From: Aplectana chamaeleonis
Lineage: Eukaryota > Nematoda > Chromadorea > Rhabditida > Cosmocercidae
Assembly (NCBI GenBank): GCA_029168955.1
Contig: JAPDOI010000186.1
Location: forward strand, 496,001-560,000
DNA length: 64,000 nt
Direction of reading: 5' to 3'
The notes below the pieces were generated by a model. The model made no database searches. It saw nothing but the letters and a program-made list of their open reading frames with translations, and was not told the DNA's origin. Below, piece after piece: positions 25,201-33,460 of the stretch. Numbering within the stretch: the stretch's first letter is position 1; each line of letters starts with the position of its first letter. The translations under genes and the position numbers were made by a program.

Positions 25201-28200
25201 AGTGCGCTTGATTGCGAAATCGTGCTGCGGCGCGGTTGCGAGTATCCTCAGACAGGGATATGGGATCACCCGGGCGGTGGGATCACCCGGGCACCAAAGG
25301 CCAAAAGCGCCCGGGTGATCCCACATCCTTGTCTGAGGATGTTCGCAACCGCGCCGCAGCAAGATTTCGCAATCAGGGTGCACTTTGCGGACTGAACGGC
25401 AGTGCGGAGGTGAACTGTATACTCTATTTACCTCGAATTGCACAAAACACTGCCCGCCACCGGCCCCCTATGTACCGTAAAGGACGTCCATCGACGCGTT
25501 CTCGGTCGACCCCGGTGGGCATGCGAATCAATACGCCAGTGTTGCCGCCACTAACTCACCGAGTTGGCGATGCAGTGGCATAGTGAGTAGTTGAGTCGCG
25601 GCGGCACTGACAATTGATCAGCATGCCCGTCGGGGTCGACCGAGAACGCGTCCATGAATGTGCAGTACGGTAAATAGAGAGCCGGCGGCGGGCCATGTTT
25701 TGTGCAGTTTGATATGAACAGATTATAACTATTTTGGGAGAAACTCAGGTCAAATCAAATATTTCCAATCAACAACTGCGCGTACCAAGTTGGGACGGAT
25801 CGCACTGATACCTTGCGTTCCCTATTGTGCTTTGGCGCAAGCTCCGTGCATGTTTGTGATGACATAAGTGGATCGAGTTAGCGCCAACGCGCAGTAAGGC
25901 CGTGCCGACTGCACCTACCATAGTTTTCTGAAAAACTAGGAAATCGATTTTGTAGGGGTGTGGGTTAGAGACAAAACACAGAGTCGAGCAGGGCTGGATA
26001 GCTTGCCTGCTATTTGATGGGAGGGGGCCTTTTCTAAGGATTTTTTGAGTGAAAAGTGGGCCATCGATGGGGGATTCTCTTTTTTTCTCAATTTTCTAGA
26101 CAATTTTTATGAGTAAGTAGTTTAAAAAATTAAAGAAAAAACAAAAAAATGTGACAAAAATCGAAATAAAGAATCTAATTCACTAATTTCTGCATGTAAG
26201 AAAATAACCGATTTTTATAGGGACCTTTTTTTTTTCAAACAAGTCGGAGATCTCGTCTCTGAAGAAATTCCGCGAGCCCGTTTTGTTGCTATAATCTGCC
26301 CTCTACAGGGTGCGAATGGTTTGTGAGGTAAAACAGCCCGTCCAAGGTACTGCACGAGGTGTGGGGAAGCCAATTCTACTCAGGCTCCACCAGGAGCGTG
26401 ATTTGATCAATTTTTTGGCGATTTTCTCACCCCTCCCCAGGAGGACCTCCGCTATGATTAAAGTCCTGCAGCTCGGTCAAAACAACATTTAATGTAAATT
26501 GGAAGGTAACTATTTTCGAATTCTTCGTGGAAAAAAATAGATCTTCAACAATGTATACCCCCATTCAGAATGATTCGCTCGGTCTCCCGGCGGAGCTGAG
26601 ACCCCTCTCCACCCCTCCGCAGCTCAGAACCCCACTGTGGAACTCCACACCCGGTGCCGAACTCTGAGCCCGCTTTGACAAAAGAAGAGAAGGAGGGCAT
26701 TCAAACGTTTTCGGGCACAATATCAGATAGAGAAAGAGGTTTGCTATCGAATGGCATACCACGCTTTATCAAAAGATCACAGACGGACAAGGGGAAATTC
26801 GCTGACCTTTTTAAGCCATAATGGGGCCACCCCACGCGCGCTGCCAGTTGCGACGCGGCTCCTCCCCCCATCCAGAGGTTGACGGAATTTACGGCAGCAT
26901 GTTAATTCGAGAACGGAACAATAACACATATGGAGGGGGGGTGTGGAAGAAAAACACAACTCAAAATTTTGCCCCCTATCAAGGAGGATATACAAAGCGT
27001 AGGTCGGATCTGCGGAAATGAATTGTATTGTCAGTATCTCCTGAGCATCCATAGAAAAGCTTTGCAGTACTCCGCCCCGAGCAGCTGGTTTCAAAAAGTT
27101 ATGAGCGTTTTTAAAGTTTTGCGAAATGGTAAGGGTTCCTATCAGAAATTTTTTGAGGTGTTTCAAAAAATTTGCTCGGGTTTAGCTCAAAATTTTTATG
27201 TAGGGGTAATCTAGGGTGGTGAACACGGATCTGGAGTCAATTAGTCGAAATTTTGAGGTTTGCTGTAGGTTACGGTAGGCAACATGTCATTTAGGGGTCA
27301 AATGCACCTAAGTATTTTGAAAATCGACAAACGTACGGTAAATTCGTATTCTCCACCCTGAATTATTCCCGTATACAAATTTTGAGTGAAATCTGAGATT
27401 TTGACTAAACTACCGTATACCCACCGTAATCTACCGTAATCTGCAAAAAAATCGATGAACGGGCTTCAGATTCGTGTTTAACGCTCCGGATAACCCTCCG
27501 AGAATGATTCTGTGACACATGTGTCGTATAAATTCGGAAATCTCGTAAGTGGCGTTTTTCCCTCGAAATTTTCTCGGGTTGGGAAGCTTCGAACGAAATT
27601 AGCCGAAAACTTTGGAAAATCGACTAATAAACCACAGATTCGTGATCAGCGCCCCAAAAACCCCCGTGGGAGAGTTATAAGTCAAATCTGCAACATTTTT
27701 CTCAAACGCTTTCAGAGCCCTGTAATTGGTATGAATAAACGCCCAAGCGAAAATCCGTACAAGTCCAAAACGCTATCAATCTGGACAAAGTATGAAAAAT
27801 GTGCCTTCACCCAAACTTCGCTCAGAGGGTTAGTTTCGGGCGCTGAACACATTTATGAGGTCCTTTTTCGGATTTTCTGAATAGTAATGCGCTTTTTGGA
27901 AGGTTTAAAAATCACAAAAATCGAGCGGTTTTGGCTCATAGCTTCCCTGAACCAGCAGCTCGGGACGGGGTACAGCGCAATTTACTACAGATGCCCAAGA
28001 GATACTAGCGATACAATTTGTTTCCGCAGATCCGACCTAAGCTTTGTATACTTCCCTCGTAAGGGGATTTCTGTAAATTCCTACATGGGTGCGAAACGAT
28101 TCTCAATTTTTCCCAAGTAACCCCTGGTTTGGCGAAATTATACATATTGTGAGCTATAGAGCTTGCAAACATTATTTTGCGCCTAATACCTACACATCGC

Positions 28201-28348
28201 TTTTTTCTCAATTTTTATTGATTTTTTCCAGGTGACCGCTCTTCTTGGCCGCGGACGAAAAAGTCGGGCGACGAAAACGAAATCGGTGGCGATTTGGGCC
28301 ACGAAGGAGCTGCGCAAAGCGGTAGCTGCATCCGTACCGGCGTCCTGA
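6366..28348 (+). CDS. imb-1: Importin subunit beta-1 (karyopherin beta), 19 exons, first exon not found
   Basis: Importin-beta carries NLS cargo, with importin-alpha, through the nuclear pore and releases it on binding Ran-GTP. The product is a superhelix of HEAT repeats. Exons: 6366-6424, 6494-6630, 6708-6843, 6912-7031, 7087-7230, 10727-10876, 10937-11047, 11109-11211, 11270-11415, 11474-11740, 11794-11930, 13780-13954, 14014-14212, 14277-14359, 14421-14528, 14595-14744, 24618-24850, 24907-25027, 28232-28348. Every junction keeps frame and the sum is 2,696 nt, about 897 residues plus a missing N-terminal stretch of roughly 15. The usual family length is about 876-900. The acidic segment DENDDDDDW, the block [10 protein letters not shown] and the C-terminal WATKELRK are family signatures. 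Only the short exon carrying the initiator ATG, expected to end in phase 1, was not recognised upstream. The recoverable frame is intact, so the gene looks functional. Confidence 0.95.
7560..8600 (-). mobile_element. Non-LTR retrotransposon relic, C-terminal end
   Basis: On the minus strand, upstream first, about 8600-8363 reads as [15 protein letters not shown]. After a MITE insertion, 8040-7810 gives [17 protein letters not shown] and [11 protein letters not shown]. After a frameshift, 7815-7615 gives [36 protein letters not shown] and [16 protein letters not shown] with a stop. This order, ending in a CxxC...H...C knuckle and a DLW motif, is the C-terminus seen in many animal non-LTR retrotransposon polyproteins. 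The relic lies antisense in an imb-1 intron. The upstream RT is absent and the frame is broken, so it is 5'-truncated. Confidence 0.72.
8049..8354. mobile_element. hAT-like MITE inside the retrotransposon relic
   Basis: 306 bp with terminal inverted repeats CAGGGTTGAGCAGC and GCTGCTCAACCCTG. It is flanked by an 8-bp duplication, CTCTAATA at 8041-8048 and CTCTAATG at 8355-8362. The CAGGG terminus, 8-bp duplication and nTCTAnnn target are typical of hAT transposons. It carries no protein. The interior has poly-pyrimidine runs and the phrase TACGACCCCCC at both ends. The insertion splits a readable retrotransposon frame, so it is younger than that relic. Confidence 0.8.
8640..8805. repeat. Imperfect palindrome
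   Basis: GAGCAGAGTGCCATTAGGGC and GGTGGGCTGCGGTAGG on the left pair with GCAGCCCACCATTAGGCTGC and CTGATGGCGCTCTGCTC on the right. The centre is AGATCGCCGCGATCT. A MITE-like structure in imb-1 intron 7231-10726. Confidence 0.65.
9060..9520. repeat. Degenerate ~75-bp tandem repeat split by a small MITE
   Basis: Units of GACGTGCTTCAGCGTGGGAA and GTGCGGCAAAAGTTTTGCC recur near 9070, 9140, 9215 and 9465. Between units three and four sits 9288-9456, with ends GGGGTGCGTTCCAAGAACG and GTTCTTGGAACGCACCCC. This small palindromic insertion carries repeated CCATGG words. Confidence 0.65.
9644..10708. mobile_element. Long-TIR foldback transposon, copy A
   Basis: Starts CAAGGGAAGTAT and ends ATACTTCCCTTG, with about 150-bp diverged inverted arms. 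Each arm contains GCGTAGGTC, GCTCAATAGTAAAA and GCGCAGTATCCCGCC. TGA flanks both ends and may be a short target duplication. The interior is non-coding, with the tracts TACCGTAATCTGC and GTGATCAGCGCCCC. The right end lies only 18 bp before imb-1 exon 10727-10876, so the exon's acceptor region abuts the transposon. Confidence 0.7.
10727..11930 (+). CDS. imb-1: imb-1 exon block 2: central HEAT repeats and acidic loop (6 exons)
   Basis: Six exons resume in phase 0 after a 3.5-kb intron. They contain [25 protein letters not shown], the acidic loop DENDDDDDW (split by a phase-1 intron after its first base) and the long exon 11474-11740 with [10 protein letters not shown] and [10 protein letters not shown]. 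In characterised importins the acidic loop contacts Ran and helps release cargo. The splice acceptor before 10937 is TTCGAG and the donor after 11047 is GTCGG. Both are unusual, but the protein alignment requires them. Confidence 0.93.
12983..13305. mobile_element. hAT-like MITE copy, no target duplication seen
   Basis: Starts CAGGGTTGAGCAGGCC and ends GTCAACCCTG, about the same length as the two copies with duplications. The flanking 8-mers differ, so it is either old or a join of two damaged copies. It lies in the imb-1 intron 11931-13779. The rest of that intron is AT- and C-run-rich debris related to the same family. Confidence 0.5.
13780..14744 (+). CDS. imb-1: imb-1 exon block 3: HEAT repeats (5 exons)
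   Basis: Five exons follow a 1.85-kb intron. They encode [46 protein letters not shown] and [16 protein letters not shown], all in the order expected of importin-beta. The acceptor before 14421 is GTTAAG rather than TTTCAG, and the exon itself begins GTATGT, which could pass for a donor. The last exon ends at 14744 in phase 0, before a 9.9-kb intron. Confidence 0.92.
14785..15320 (+). mobile_element. Possible mariner/Tc1-like relic
   Basis: TTACAGGGTGGTCCAAAATTA at 14784 resembles a mariner/Tc1 terminus. About 240 bp on, a 93-codon frame (15023-15304) reads [17 protein letters not shown] and [11 protein letters not shown], which could be a DNA-binding start of a transposase. No matching right terminus or catalytic domain was found. 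It lies in the long imb-1 intron. Confidence 0.35.
15320..19860. other. Middle of the 9.9-kb imb-1 intron, mostly unassigned
   Basis: Apart from the hairpin cluster at 16640-16830, it holds a 94-codon minus-strand frame (17778-17497, [13 protein letters not shown]) of unknown origin. It also has a hAT-like start CAGGGCTGGGCAGG at 17828 without a matching end, and a palindromic CGGCTGACGCGGGCGG/CCGGCGCACGCGACGGCC stretch at 18820-18920. No imb-1 exon is missing here, because the flanking exons join in frame and in family order. Confidence 0.5.
16640..16830. repeat. Four consecutive hairpins with ~50-bp spacing
   Basis: At about 16644, GTGGGCGTGG/CCACGCCAC. At 16696, GAGACGTGAT/ATCACGTCTC with a 4-nt loop. 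At 16745, GTGAAGACGT/ACGTCTTCAC. At 16792, CACGCGAGGACG/CGTCCTCGCGTG. Each starts 47-52 bp after the last, and each contains a GACGTG- or CGTG-like core. In the long imb-1 intron. Non-coding. Confidence 0.75.
19868..20572 (+). pseudogene. GIY-YIG endonuclease part of the Penelope-like element
   Basis: Frame 2 reads through the nuclease with one TAG (20270-20272) in the middle. The conserved pattern is GVIY, then C..C..C, then [17 protein letters not shown], then FWIKLL and [11 protein letters not shown]. The GIY-YIG fold cuts DNA to prime reverse transcription in Penelope-like elements. The cysteine cluster between the two signature tyrosine motifs, and an upstream CSAKC, suggest a zinc-binding insertion. 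Confidence 0.82.
20521..21384 (+). pseudogene. N-terminal linker region of the Penelope-like ORF
   Basis: In frame 1 the protein continues from about 20536 as [28 protein letters not shown] and onward to a TAG at 21385. The same frame then continues to 21699, up to LPKLHKDP. This is the Lys/Asn-rich region between endonuclease and RT core. A frameshift relative to the endonuclease lies around 20535-20570. No ATG is needed, because it is part of one broken polyprotein. Confidence 0.75.
21388..22610 (+). pseudogene. Reverse transcriptase core of the Penelope-like element
   Basis: Frame 1 gives RT motif 1-2 up to HKDP. A shift to frame 2 follows near 21675, giving [11 protein letters not shown] and the palm with [18 protein letters not shown] and [11 protein letters not shown] shift to frame 3 near 22380 restores [10 protein letters not shown] and the thumb to the terminal TGA. 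Both catalytic YMDD aspartates and the motif-A aspartate are intact, so loss of function comes from the frame breaks and not from active-site mutation. Confidence 0.85.
22611..23635. other. Downstream flank of the Penelope-like element
   Basis: No coding sequence. A 13-bp-stem hairpin lies at 22893-22935 (TGATAAAGTTCGT and ACGAGCTTTGTCA) and encloses CTGAGG and GCGAAAC. An AGATCTG inverted pair lies just before it. The 3' boundary of the element was not found. Confidence 0.4.
23636..24025. repeat. Foldback element with ~180-bp arms
   Basis: AGGTATACGGTAGTGTGGC, TTTATGGGCTGGGCCTCTGG and GGTTGAAAAAGCCCTGATCA on the left return complemented on the right (TGATTAGGGCTTTTTCAAC, CCAGCCCATAAATTAAAC). 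The centre is CGTGAAACATCACGG, itself a hairpin. Lies between the Penelope-like element and imb-1 exon 24618-24850. Confidence 0.75.
24618..25027 (+). CDS. imb-1: imb-1 exon block 4: C-terminal HEAT repeats (2 exons)
   Basis: Exons 24618-24850 and 24907-25027 encode [24 protein letters not shown] and [15 protein letters not shown], which match the penultimate part of the family. The first exon joins the second through an AA|G lysine codon. A 208-codon open frame on the opposite strand here is only a shadow of these exons. Confidence 0.92.
25171..25414. repeat. Hairpin with ~105-bp arms
   Basis: Arm 25171-25275 and arm 25307-25414 are reverse complements with few differences (for example GCTGCGGCGCGGTTGCGA and TCGCAACCGCGCCGCAGC). 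The 31-bp loop contains a second copy of GGGATCACCCGGGC. A foldback MITE in the last large imb-1 intron. Confidence 0.75.
25436..25711. repeat. Second inverted repeat directly after the previous one
   Basis: ATTGCACAAAACACTGCCCG at the left returns as the complement of GCCATGTTTTGTGCAGTTT at the right. GACGCGTTCTCGGTCGACC and its complement lie further in. The spacer is about 90 bp. Independent of the hairpin at 25171. Confidence 0.65.
25796..25910. mobile_element. Palindromic GCGCAA/TTGCGC element, copy 3 of 3
   Basis: TATTGTGCTTTGGCGCAAGC against AGCGCCAACGCGCAGTAAGG. More diverged at the centre than the other two copies. In the imb-1 intron 25028-28231. Confidence 0.5.
26980..28059. mobile_element. 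Long-TIR foldback transposon, copy B
   Basis: About 1.08 kb, starting CAAGGAGGATATACAAAGCG and ending CGCTTTGTATACTTCCCTCG in complement-related form (GCTTTGTATACTTCCCTCG). It shares the arms and interior of copy A throughout, with scattered substitutions. It lies in imb-1 intron 25028-28231, 172 bp before the last exon. Confidence 0.7.
28232..28348 (+). CDS. imb-1: imb-1 exon block 5: terminal exon and stop
   Basis: Starts after a TTTTTTCCAG acceptor and encodes [15 protein letters not shown] and WATKELRK, the conserved basic C-terminus of importin-beta, then ends at TGA 28346-28348. It joins the previous exon in phase 0 across a 3.2-kb intron. Confidence 0.92.
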   Translation: MTALLGRGRKSRATKTKSVAIWATKELRKAVAASVPAS

Positions 28349-29230
28349 GTTCTACAGACGTCTCCTCTCAGAGCGCTGCTGTGAATTTCCACTGTTGAGC
28401 TGAGCCCCCAAAGACCCCCCATAGTGAGAACGAGAGTGAGTGAGGTTGTGGTGTGGCGTGTGAGAGTTCCAGTCCCGTCCACTAGTAGAGAAATCGTGCT
28501 TTTTCCTAACTTCAATAACCCCTGACTCATCCCCTGCATGTGTTCTTCGCTTTTGTTCGTATTTACGGCTGCGGGTCCGTCAGTTTGACTTACAAAACGT
28601 TTTTTTTTCTTTCACATTTTAGCATAGTGTTTTTATAGTTCAAAAAATTCTCAGTCTTTTTGGTTGCATTGAGCCGGTTGAATACGAGTAACGCGTCCCA
28701 GTGAGTGAATGACATTTCCGACTTGTTCCTTTCTCCTTTTTTCTTCCGTTCTGATAGAGTGATTGCTAGGTTGTTACCAGTTTTTTTTTCAAAATTCTTT
28801 TTTGCTCAAATATAGTTTGTGCTAGTGAAATTACCTGCTGATTCAGAGCAGTAACCAACTCTTGTGTAGAGTATGATGCGTAAGTGCTTTAACCATAAGT
28901 GCGAGTGGTGTGTTGACTTCTTTTTCAGTGTATAGGTGTCGTTTTTATCCTAGTCAAAAGCATTTACATTCAAATTTTAATTTTTACAATTTTTTTGATA
29001 AAATATACCGGTTGAAAATGATGCCGTGTGATTGTTGACAAGTGAGAGATGTTTGCTGACTGATTGTTTGTTTGTTGTGCCCCCCAGAAAATCTCAGATG
29101 TTGAATTATTCGTCTCCTGAATTGTGCGTGTATGAAGAAGGGTATGTGTGAGTGTATGTGATTTTCCTCGTTCCCCACCCCATTGTTTTGTTGAACTCGT
29201 CGAAGATTTGCCATTTCTGTTTAATAAATG
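28349..29230 (+). other. Probable imb-1 3' untranslated region
   Basis: About 0.9 kb follows the stop codon with no long open frame and none of the repeat families found elsewhere in the window. The first AATAAA seen on the plus strand is at 29223-29228. That would make an unusually long nematode 3' UTR, so a variant signal nearer the stop may be used instead. Confidence 0.4.
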
Positions 29231-29619
29231 TGATCTTCCTGAGTTTCTGTCTAGTTTTGGAGCGTTGGCTTTATGACATTGCCCACTCGCGAGCGCGCGC
29301 GTCACGGTTCGGTCAGTTTCGCACGCGTAGAGAACGCGGAAAACCTATATTTGTGTGGAAGAGTCTTCAGCAACATATCACAGATGAGCAATGTCCGCTC
29401 TCTAGAGTATACTTGTTATCCGATGATAATTTTTCGGATAATGGATCGATTCGGATGATGCCGATTTTAAAATTTCCGGATATTGGTGCGATTCAGATAA
29501 TGCCATTTTTCCAATGATTCGGATACGGATATCCGGTCGGGTAATTCCGGATAACTTCGGATATTTTCGGAACAAAGTTGAGGCAAAACGGTGAAAAATA
29601 AGCCAGGTACTCAAGTAGA

Positions 29620-30040
29620 GTGAGGATCGAATATTCGAGTTCGAATAAATATTCGAATTTTTCGAACGAATTTTTATTCGAACATTCGAATATTCGAACA
29701 TTATTCGAATTCGACTATTCGCAAAAGGTGAAAATTCGAACATTATTCGAATTCGACTATTCGCAAAAGGAGAATATTCGAATATTATTCGAATTCGACT
29801 ATTCGGAAAAGGTGAATATTCGAATTTTATTTGAATTCGACTATTCGGGAAAGGTGAATATTCGAATATTATTCGGAAAAGGTGAATATTCGAATTTTAT
29901 TTGAATTCGACTATTCGGGAAAGGTGAATATTCGAATATTATTCGAATTCGACTATTCGCAAAAGGTGAATTTTCGAACATTATTCAAATTCGATTATTC
30001 GCAGAGGTGAATATTCGAACGTTATTCGAATTTGAATACC
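29620..30040. repeat. 42-bp tandem array rich in TTCGAA
   Basis: About nine units of 42 bp around the core GAATTCGACTATTCGCAAAA, with GGTGAATATTCGAAT between. Units vary mainly at GCAAAA versus GGAAAA. The sequence is near-palindromic (ATTCGAAT), so it can form many small hairpins. Non-coding. Confidence 0.85.
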
Positions 30041-30649
30041 CGAGCTGATTTAACAAAAAATATGAAAATCAGCTCTAATGTATGAAGGATTCGACATACC
30101 TGTCGAGACTGAATTCATTTTCTTCACTACTCCATTGTTCCATTTTTCCGAACGCAAGAGCTAAATTCTTTCCCCTTACCGTCTGATGAGGCTACTGAGG
30201 CGGTCCTAACAAGTAGAAGCCACATGGCAATCAAACTTGGCCACGGCCATTTTTTCATGCCGCCGCGCAATGATAACACCTACCATAGCTTAGTTGGGTG
30301 GAGCCATGTACTCCACCAACCTTCACCTCTGGGCAGGAGAAGGGGGAACCTCCATCATTGGGAAAACCGGTGACAACCGGTGAAACGCCCCGAAAAAGAA
30401 TGAGAGTGGCCCAACACTCATGCAAGTCATTTTCAAGATTGGGTGGGTGTCACTGCCGGTTTTTCGTCCATAACTTTTTTGTGCTTGGAGATAGAATTCT
30501 GCGTCAACTTGTGCTTCCAGTTTGGAAAATTTTTTTCTCGATCCTTCAGCCTAATTCATTTTACGAAACACCGGTTTTTCGCCTACTATAATTCTTTAAC
30601 CTGGTGAGGGTTGTTTTTGAAAATCTACGTAAAATTCTGCGTCGAATGA

Positions 30650-30850
30650 TATATCGGGTTCCTAATTTTGCTTGCTCCATAAGCCAGCCAGGTCGGTGGA
30701 GCCGAGCCCCGTTGTTGGCTCCAGCAGAACTCTGCGCCTCCCATTCAAACCATAGAGGCGAAAGCACCCTATGGAGATAACTATGGAGCTTGGCTCCCCC
30801 AATCTGGCTGGCCTATGGGGCAAGCAAAGTTAGTTAGGCTCCTCGAATAA
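30650..30850. repeat. Palindromic MITE-like segment
   Basis: AATTTTGCTTGCTCCATAAG and CCAGCC on the left answer GGCTGGCCTATGGGGCAAGC on the right. The inner words GGTGGAGCC and GGCTCCAGC are also inverted. Non-coding. Confidence 0.55.
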
Positions 30851-31062
30851 GATCCTTAGGCTAAATTAGAGCGGAAAAGTTGATTTTGTAGCACTCTTTG
30901 CGTTTTAGCCCGTACAGGTTTAGAGATGAGTCGTGCCTTATTAATTTCAATTGTAGGTGGAAATAAAGGTTTAGAAGAAGAATTCAACTTGTTATTGCCG
31001 CTCGCTTCGTAGTTGCGCAATATTGCTATGGATGCTTAAATTATTCGTCATTCGAATATTCG

Positions 31063-31420
31063 AATTTCGAATATTCGTTCGTTCGAAATAAAAAATGAAC
31101 GAATTCACTCGAAATTCGTTCGTTCGAAATAAAAAATGAACGAATTTATTCGAAATTCGTTCGTTCGAAATAAAAAATGAACGAATTTATTCGAAATTCG
31201 TTCGTTCGAAATAAAAAATGAACGAATTCATTCGATATTCGTTCGTTCGAAATAAAAAATGAACGAATTTATTCGAAATTCGTTCGTTCGCAATTAAAAA
31301 TGAACGAATTTATTCGAAATTCGTTCGTCCGAAATAAAAAATGAACGATTTTATTCGAAATTCGTTCGTTCGAAATAAAAAATGAACGAATTTATTCGAA
31401 ATTCGTTCGTTCGGTCTCTT
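31063..31420. repeat. 41-bp tandem array TTCGTTCG
   Basis: Eight to nine copies of a 41-bp unit containing TTCGTTCGTTCGAAAT, then AAAAAATGAACGAATTTA. The TTCGTTCG and CGAACGAA halves are inverted repeats, so each unit is itself a hairpin. It is distinct in period and sequence from the array at 29620. Confidence 0.85.
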
Positions 31421-31574
31421 TTCAAAAAGTCCTCACTCTATACTCAAGGCAAGCATTTGAAAACATCCATAATTAAGCAAACAGTAGTACTTCATTGCAT
31501 TTGCAGTTTGTTCAAATACAAACTTCAATCTTCATATATGCATATTGATAAAAATATGGAAACAAATCTTCAAT

Positions 31575-32235
31575 TTGTAACTGTTTTGCTTCGCAATAAA
31601 AGGGTTATGATTTGGCATTGAAGAAATTGCGAGAATCTCGTTAAAAGAAGTGAAATACTTCTTGTGTATGATTTGGCACATTTGGCACGAGGGAACGCCA
31701 GAAAGTGAATGAAATGATGGACCATTGATTTGGCAGTGCACTCGTTTAATAAACAACAAAAATTGAGAGTAGCATTGAAAAACCAAATCACACCCGTCTC
31801 ACTGAGCACTCATATCTTTGTGTGACTGCAATTATTTTCAAATTCATTAAATATTGTTTCTGATGCAAATGTGGTTCATTACTTATCCGCTAGCGAATAT
31901 ACAGACATGAAGAAATCAGTAATATTCGAAATTATGCGTTTCTTAATTTTCGGTGAACGCCAAAACTTGATTCTCAGTCTTGCAAAGCTAAGTTGTAGAT
32001 ATTAGCTTGATTGGTGAAAATACGGATGTGATTTGTTTTTTCAATGCTACTCTCAATTTTTGCTGTTAATTAAACAATTGCACGGCCAAATCAATGGTCC
32101 ATCATTTCATTAACTTTTTGGCGTTCCCTCGTGCCAAATCATACACAAGAAGTATTTCACTTCTTTTAACGAGATTCTCGCGATTTCTTCAATGCCAAAT
32201 CATAACCCTTTTATTGCGAAGCAAAAAAAGTTACA
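31575..32235. repeat. Inverted repeat with ~200-bp arms
   Basis: Arm 31575-31795 (GGGTTATGATTTGGCATTG onward) returns reverse-complemented at 32038-32230 (CAATGCCAAATCATAACCC) with few differences. The spacer is about 240 bp and unrelated. This is the layout of a foldback-type MITE. No protein is encoded. Confidence 0.7.
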
Positions 32236-32419
32236 AATTTCATTTTATTTTAGCAAAGGTTCCCTTTGAGGAAGAAAAGCAAACAGGTCGTTTATGATCT
32301 TCCGATCGTTATATTTCGTAATCTACTGGAAACTTGAAAAAGGACTTCATAATTGTGTTCAGCGCCCCAAATAACATTCACGGTGGGCGGACTATTATAC
32401 CAAATTTTCCCCCTGAGGT

Positions 32420-32720
32420 TGGATTGTGCCTTTCAGAAGCGACCTCCGCACTTCCAGTGGGATCCCACGCACTTATCAAAGCGTCCTGCGCACTTCCACT
32501 TGGGTTCCGCGCACTTTCTACGGCGTCCGGCGCACTTCCATATGGGTTCCGCACAATTTCTACGGCGTCCCGCGCATTCCCATATGGGTCCCACACTTTC
32601 TACGGCGTCCAGCGCACTCCCATATGGGTCCCGCACACTTTCTACGACGTCCTTCGCACTCCCATACGGGTCCGACACATTTTCTACGGCGTCCTTCCAC
32701 TCTAACGGTGTTCCCGTACG
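32420..32720. repeat. 42-bp minisatellite, TTTCTACGGCGTCC family, array 1
   Basis: About seven units of 42 bp with core TTTCTACGGCGTCC and CATATGGGTTCCGCAC. The period is a multiple of three and stop codons are rare, so several overlapping open frames arise on both strands. None is a gene. Confidence 0.85.
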
Positions 32721-32984
32721 CCTTCTACGGCATCGTGCGCGCTCTTGGAATCCTACTCACTATACTTGTTATCCGAAGGTAATTCCTCGGATAATGGATC
32801 GATTCGGATAATGCCAATTTAAATTTACCGGATATTGGTTCGATTCAGATAATGCGTTTTTTCAAATTTTCGGATATTAGATCGATTCAGATAATGCCAT
32901 TTTTCCAATGATTCGGATACGGATATCCGTCGGATAATTTCGGATAAATTCGGATATTATCGGAACAAACCTCAGGCAACACAC

Positions 32985-33215
32985 AAACACACACCCACAT
33001 ACACACATACACACATATACACACATACACACATACACACGTACACACACACCCACATACACACATATACACGTACACACATATACACATACACACGTAC
33101 ACACATACACACGTACACACATACACGCATACACACATACACACATACACACGTACACACATACACACATACACACATACACACGTACACACATACACAC
33201 GTACACACATACACA

Positions 33216-33250
<35 letters not shown>
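32985..33250. repeat. ACACAT/ACACGT microsatellite
   Basis: About 265 bp of alternating purine-pyrimidine CA repeats with TA and CG steps every four to six bases, ending in a pure CA run. It forms the middle of element 32761-33608. Confidence 0.9.
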
Positions 33251-33269
33251 TCCTACATTTAACCTAAAA

Positions 33270-33460
33270 TGAACCGATTTTTATCCGCTTTATCCGTTTT
33301 ATCCGATTTTATCCGATTTTACGCAAATTTTATCCGTTTTACCCGGTTTTTATCCGATTTTTATCCGTTTTATCCGATTTTATCCGATTTTACGCAAATT
33401 TTATTCGTTTTATCCGGTTTTTATCCGATTTTATCCGAATTTTTGACCCTTCGGATAATG
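33270..33460. repeat. TTTTATCCG minisatellite
   Basis: Runs of TTTTATCCG interspersed with TTTTACGCAAATTTTATCCG-like words, within element 32761-33608. A shorter version lies at 34430-34500 in the outer element, which supports common ancestry of the two. Confidence 0.8.

Noticed and set aside
28183..28539. 118-codon minus-strand open frame
   Set aside because: Antisense to the last imb-1 exon, which has clear family homology on the plus strand.
31063..31420. Regular repeats with spacers resembling a CRISPR array
   Set aside because: The units are contiguous 41-bp tandem copies without unique spacers, and the genome is eukaryotic.
32353..32811. Open frames of 118-152 codons
   Set aside because: Same 42-bp minisatellite as at 60510. 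No splice sites and no non-repeat protein sequence.
32877..33248. Cys/Val-rich minus-strand frames of 90-123 codons
   Set aside because: They are the CA microsatellite read as TGTGTG.
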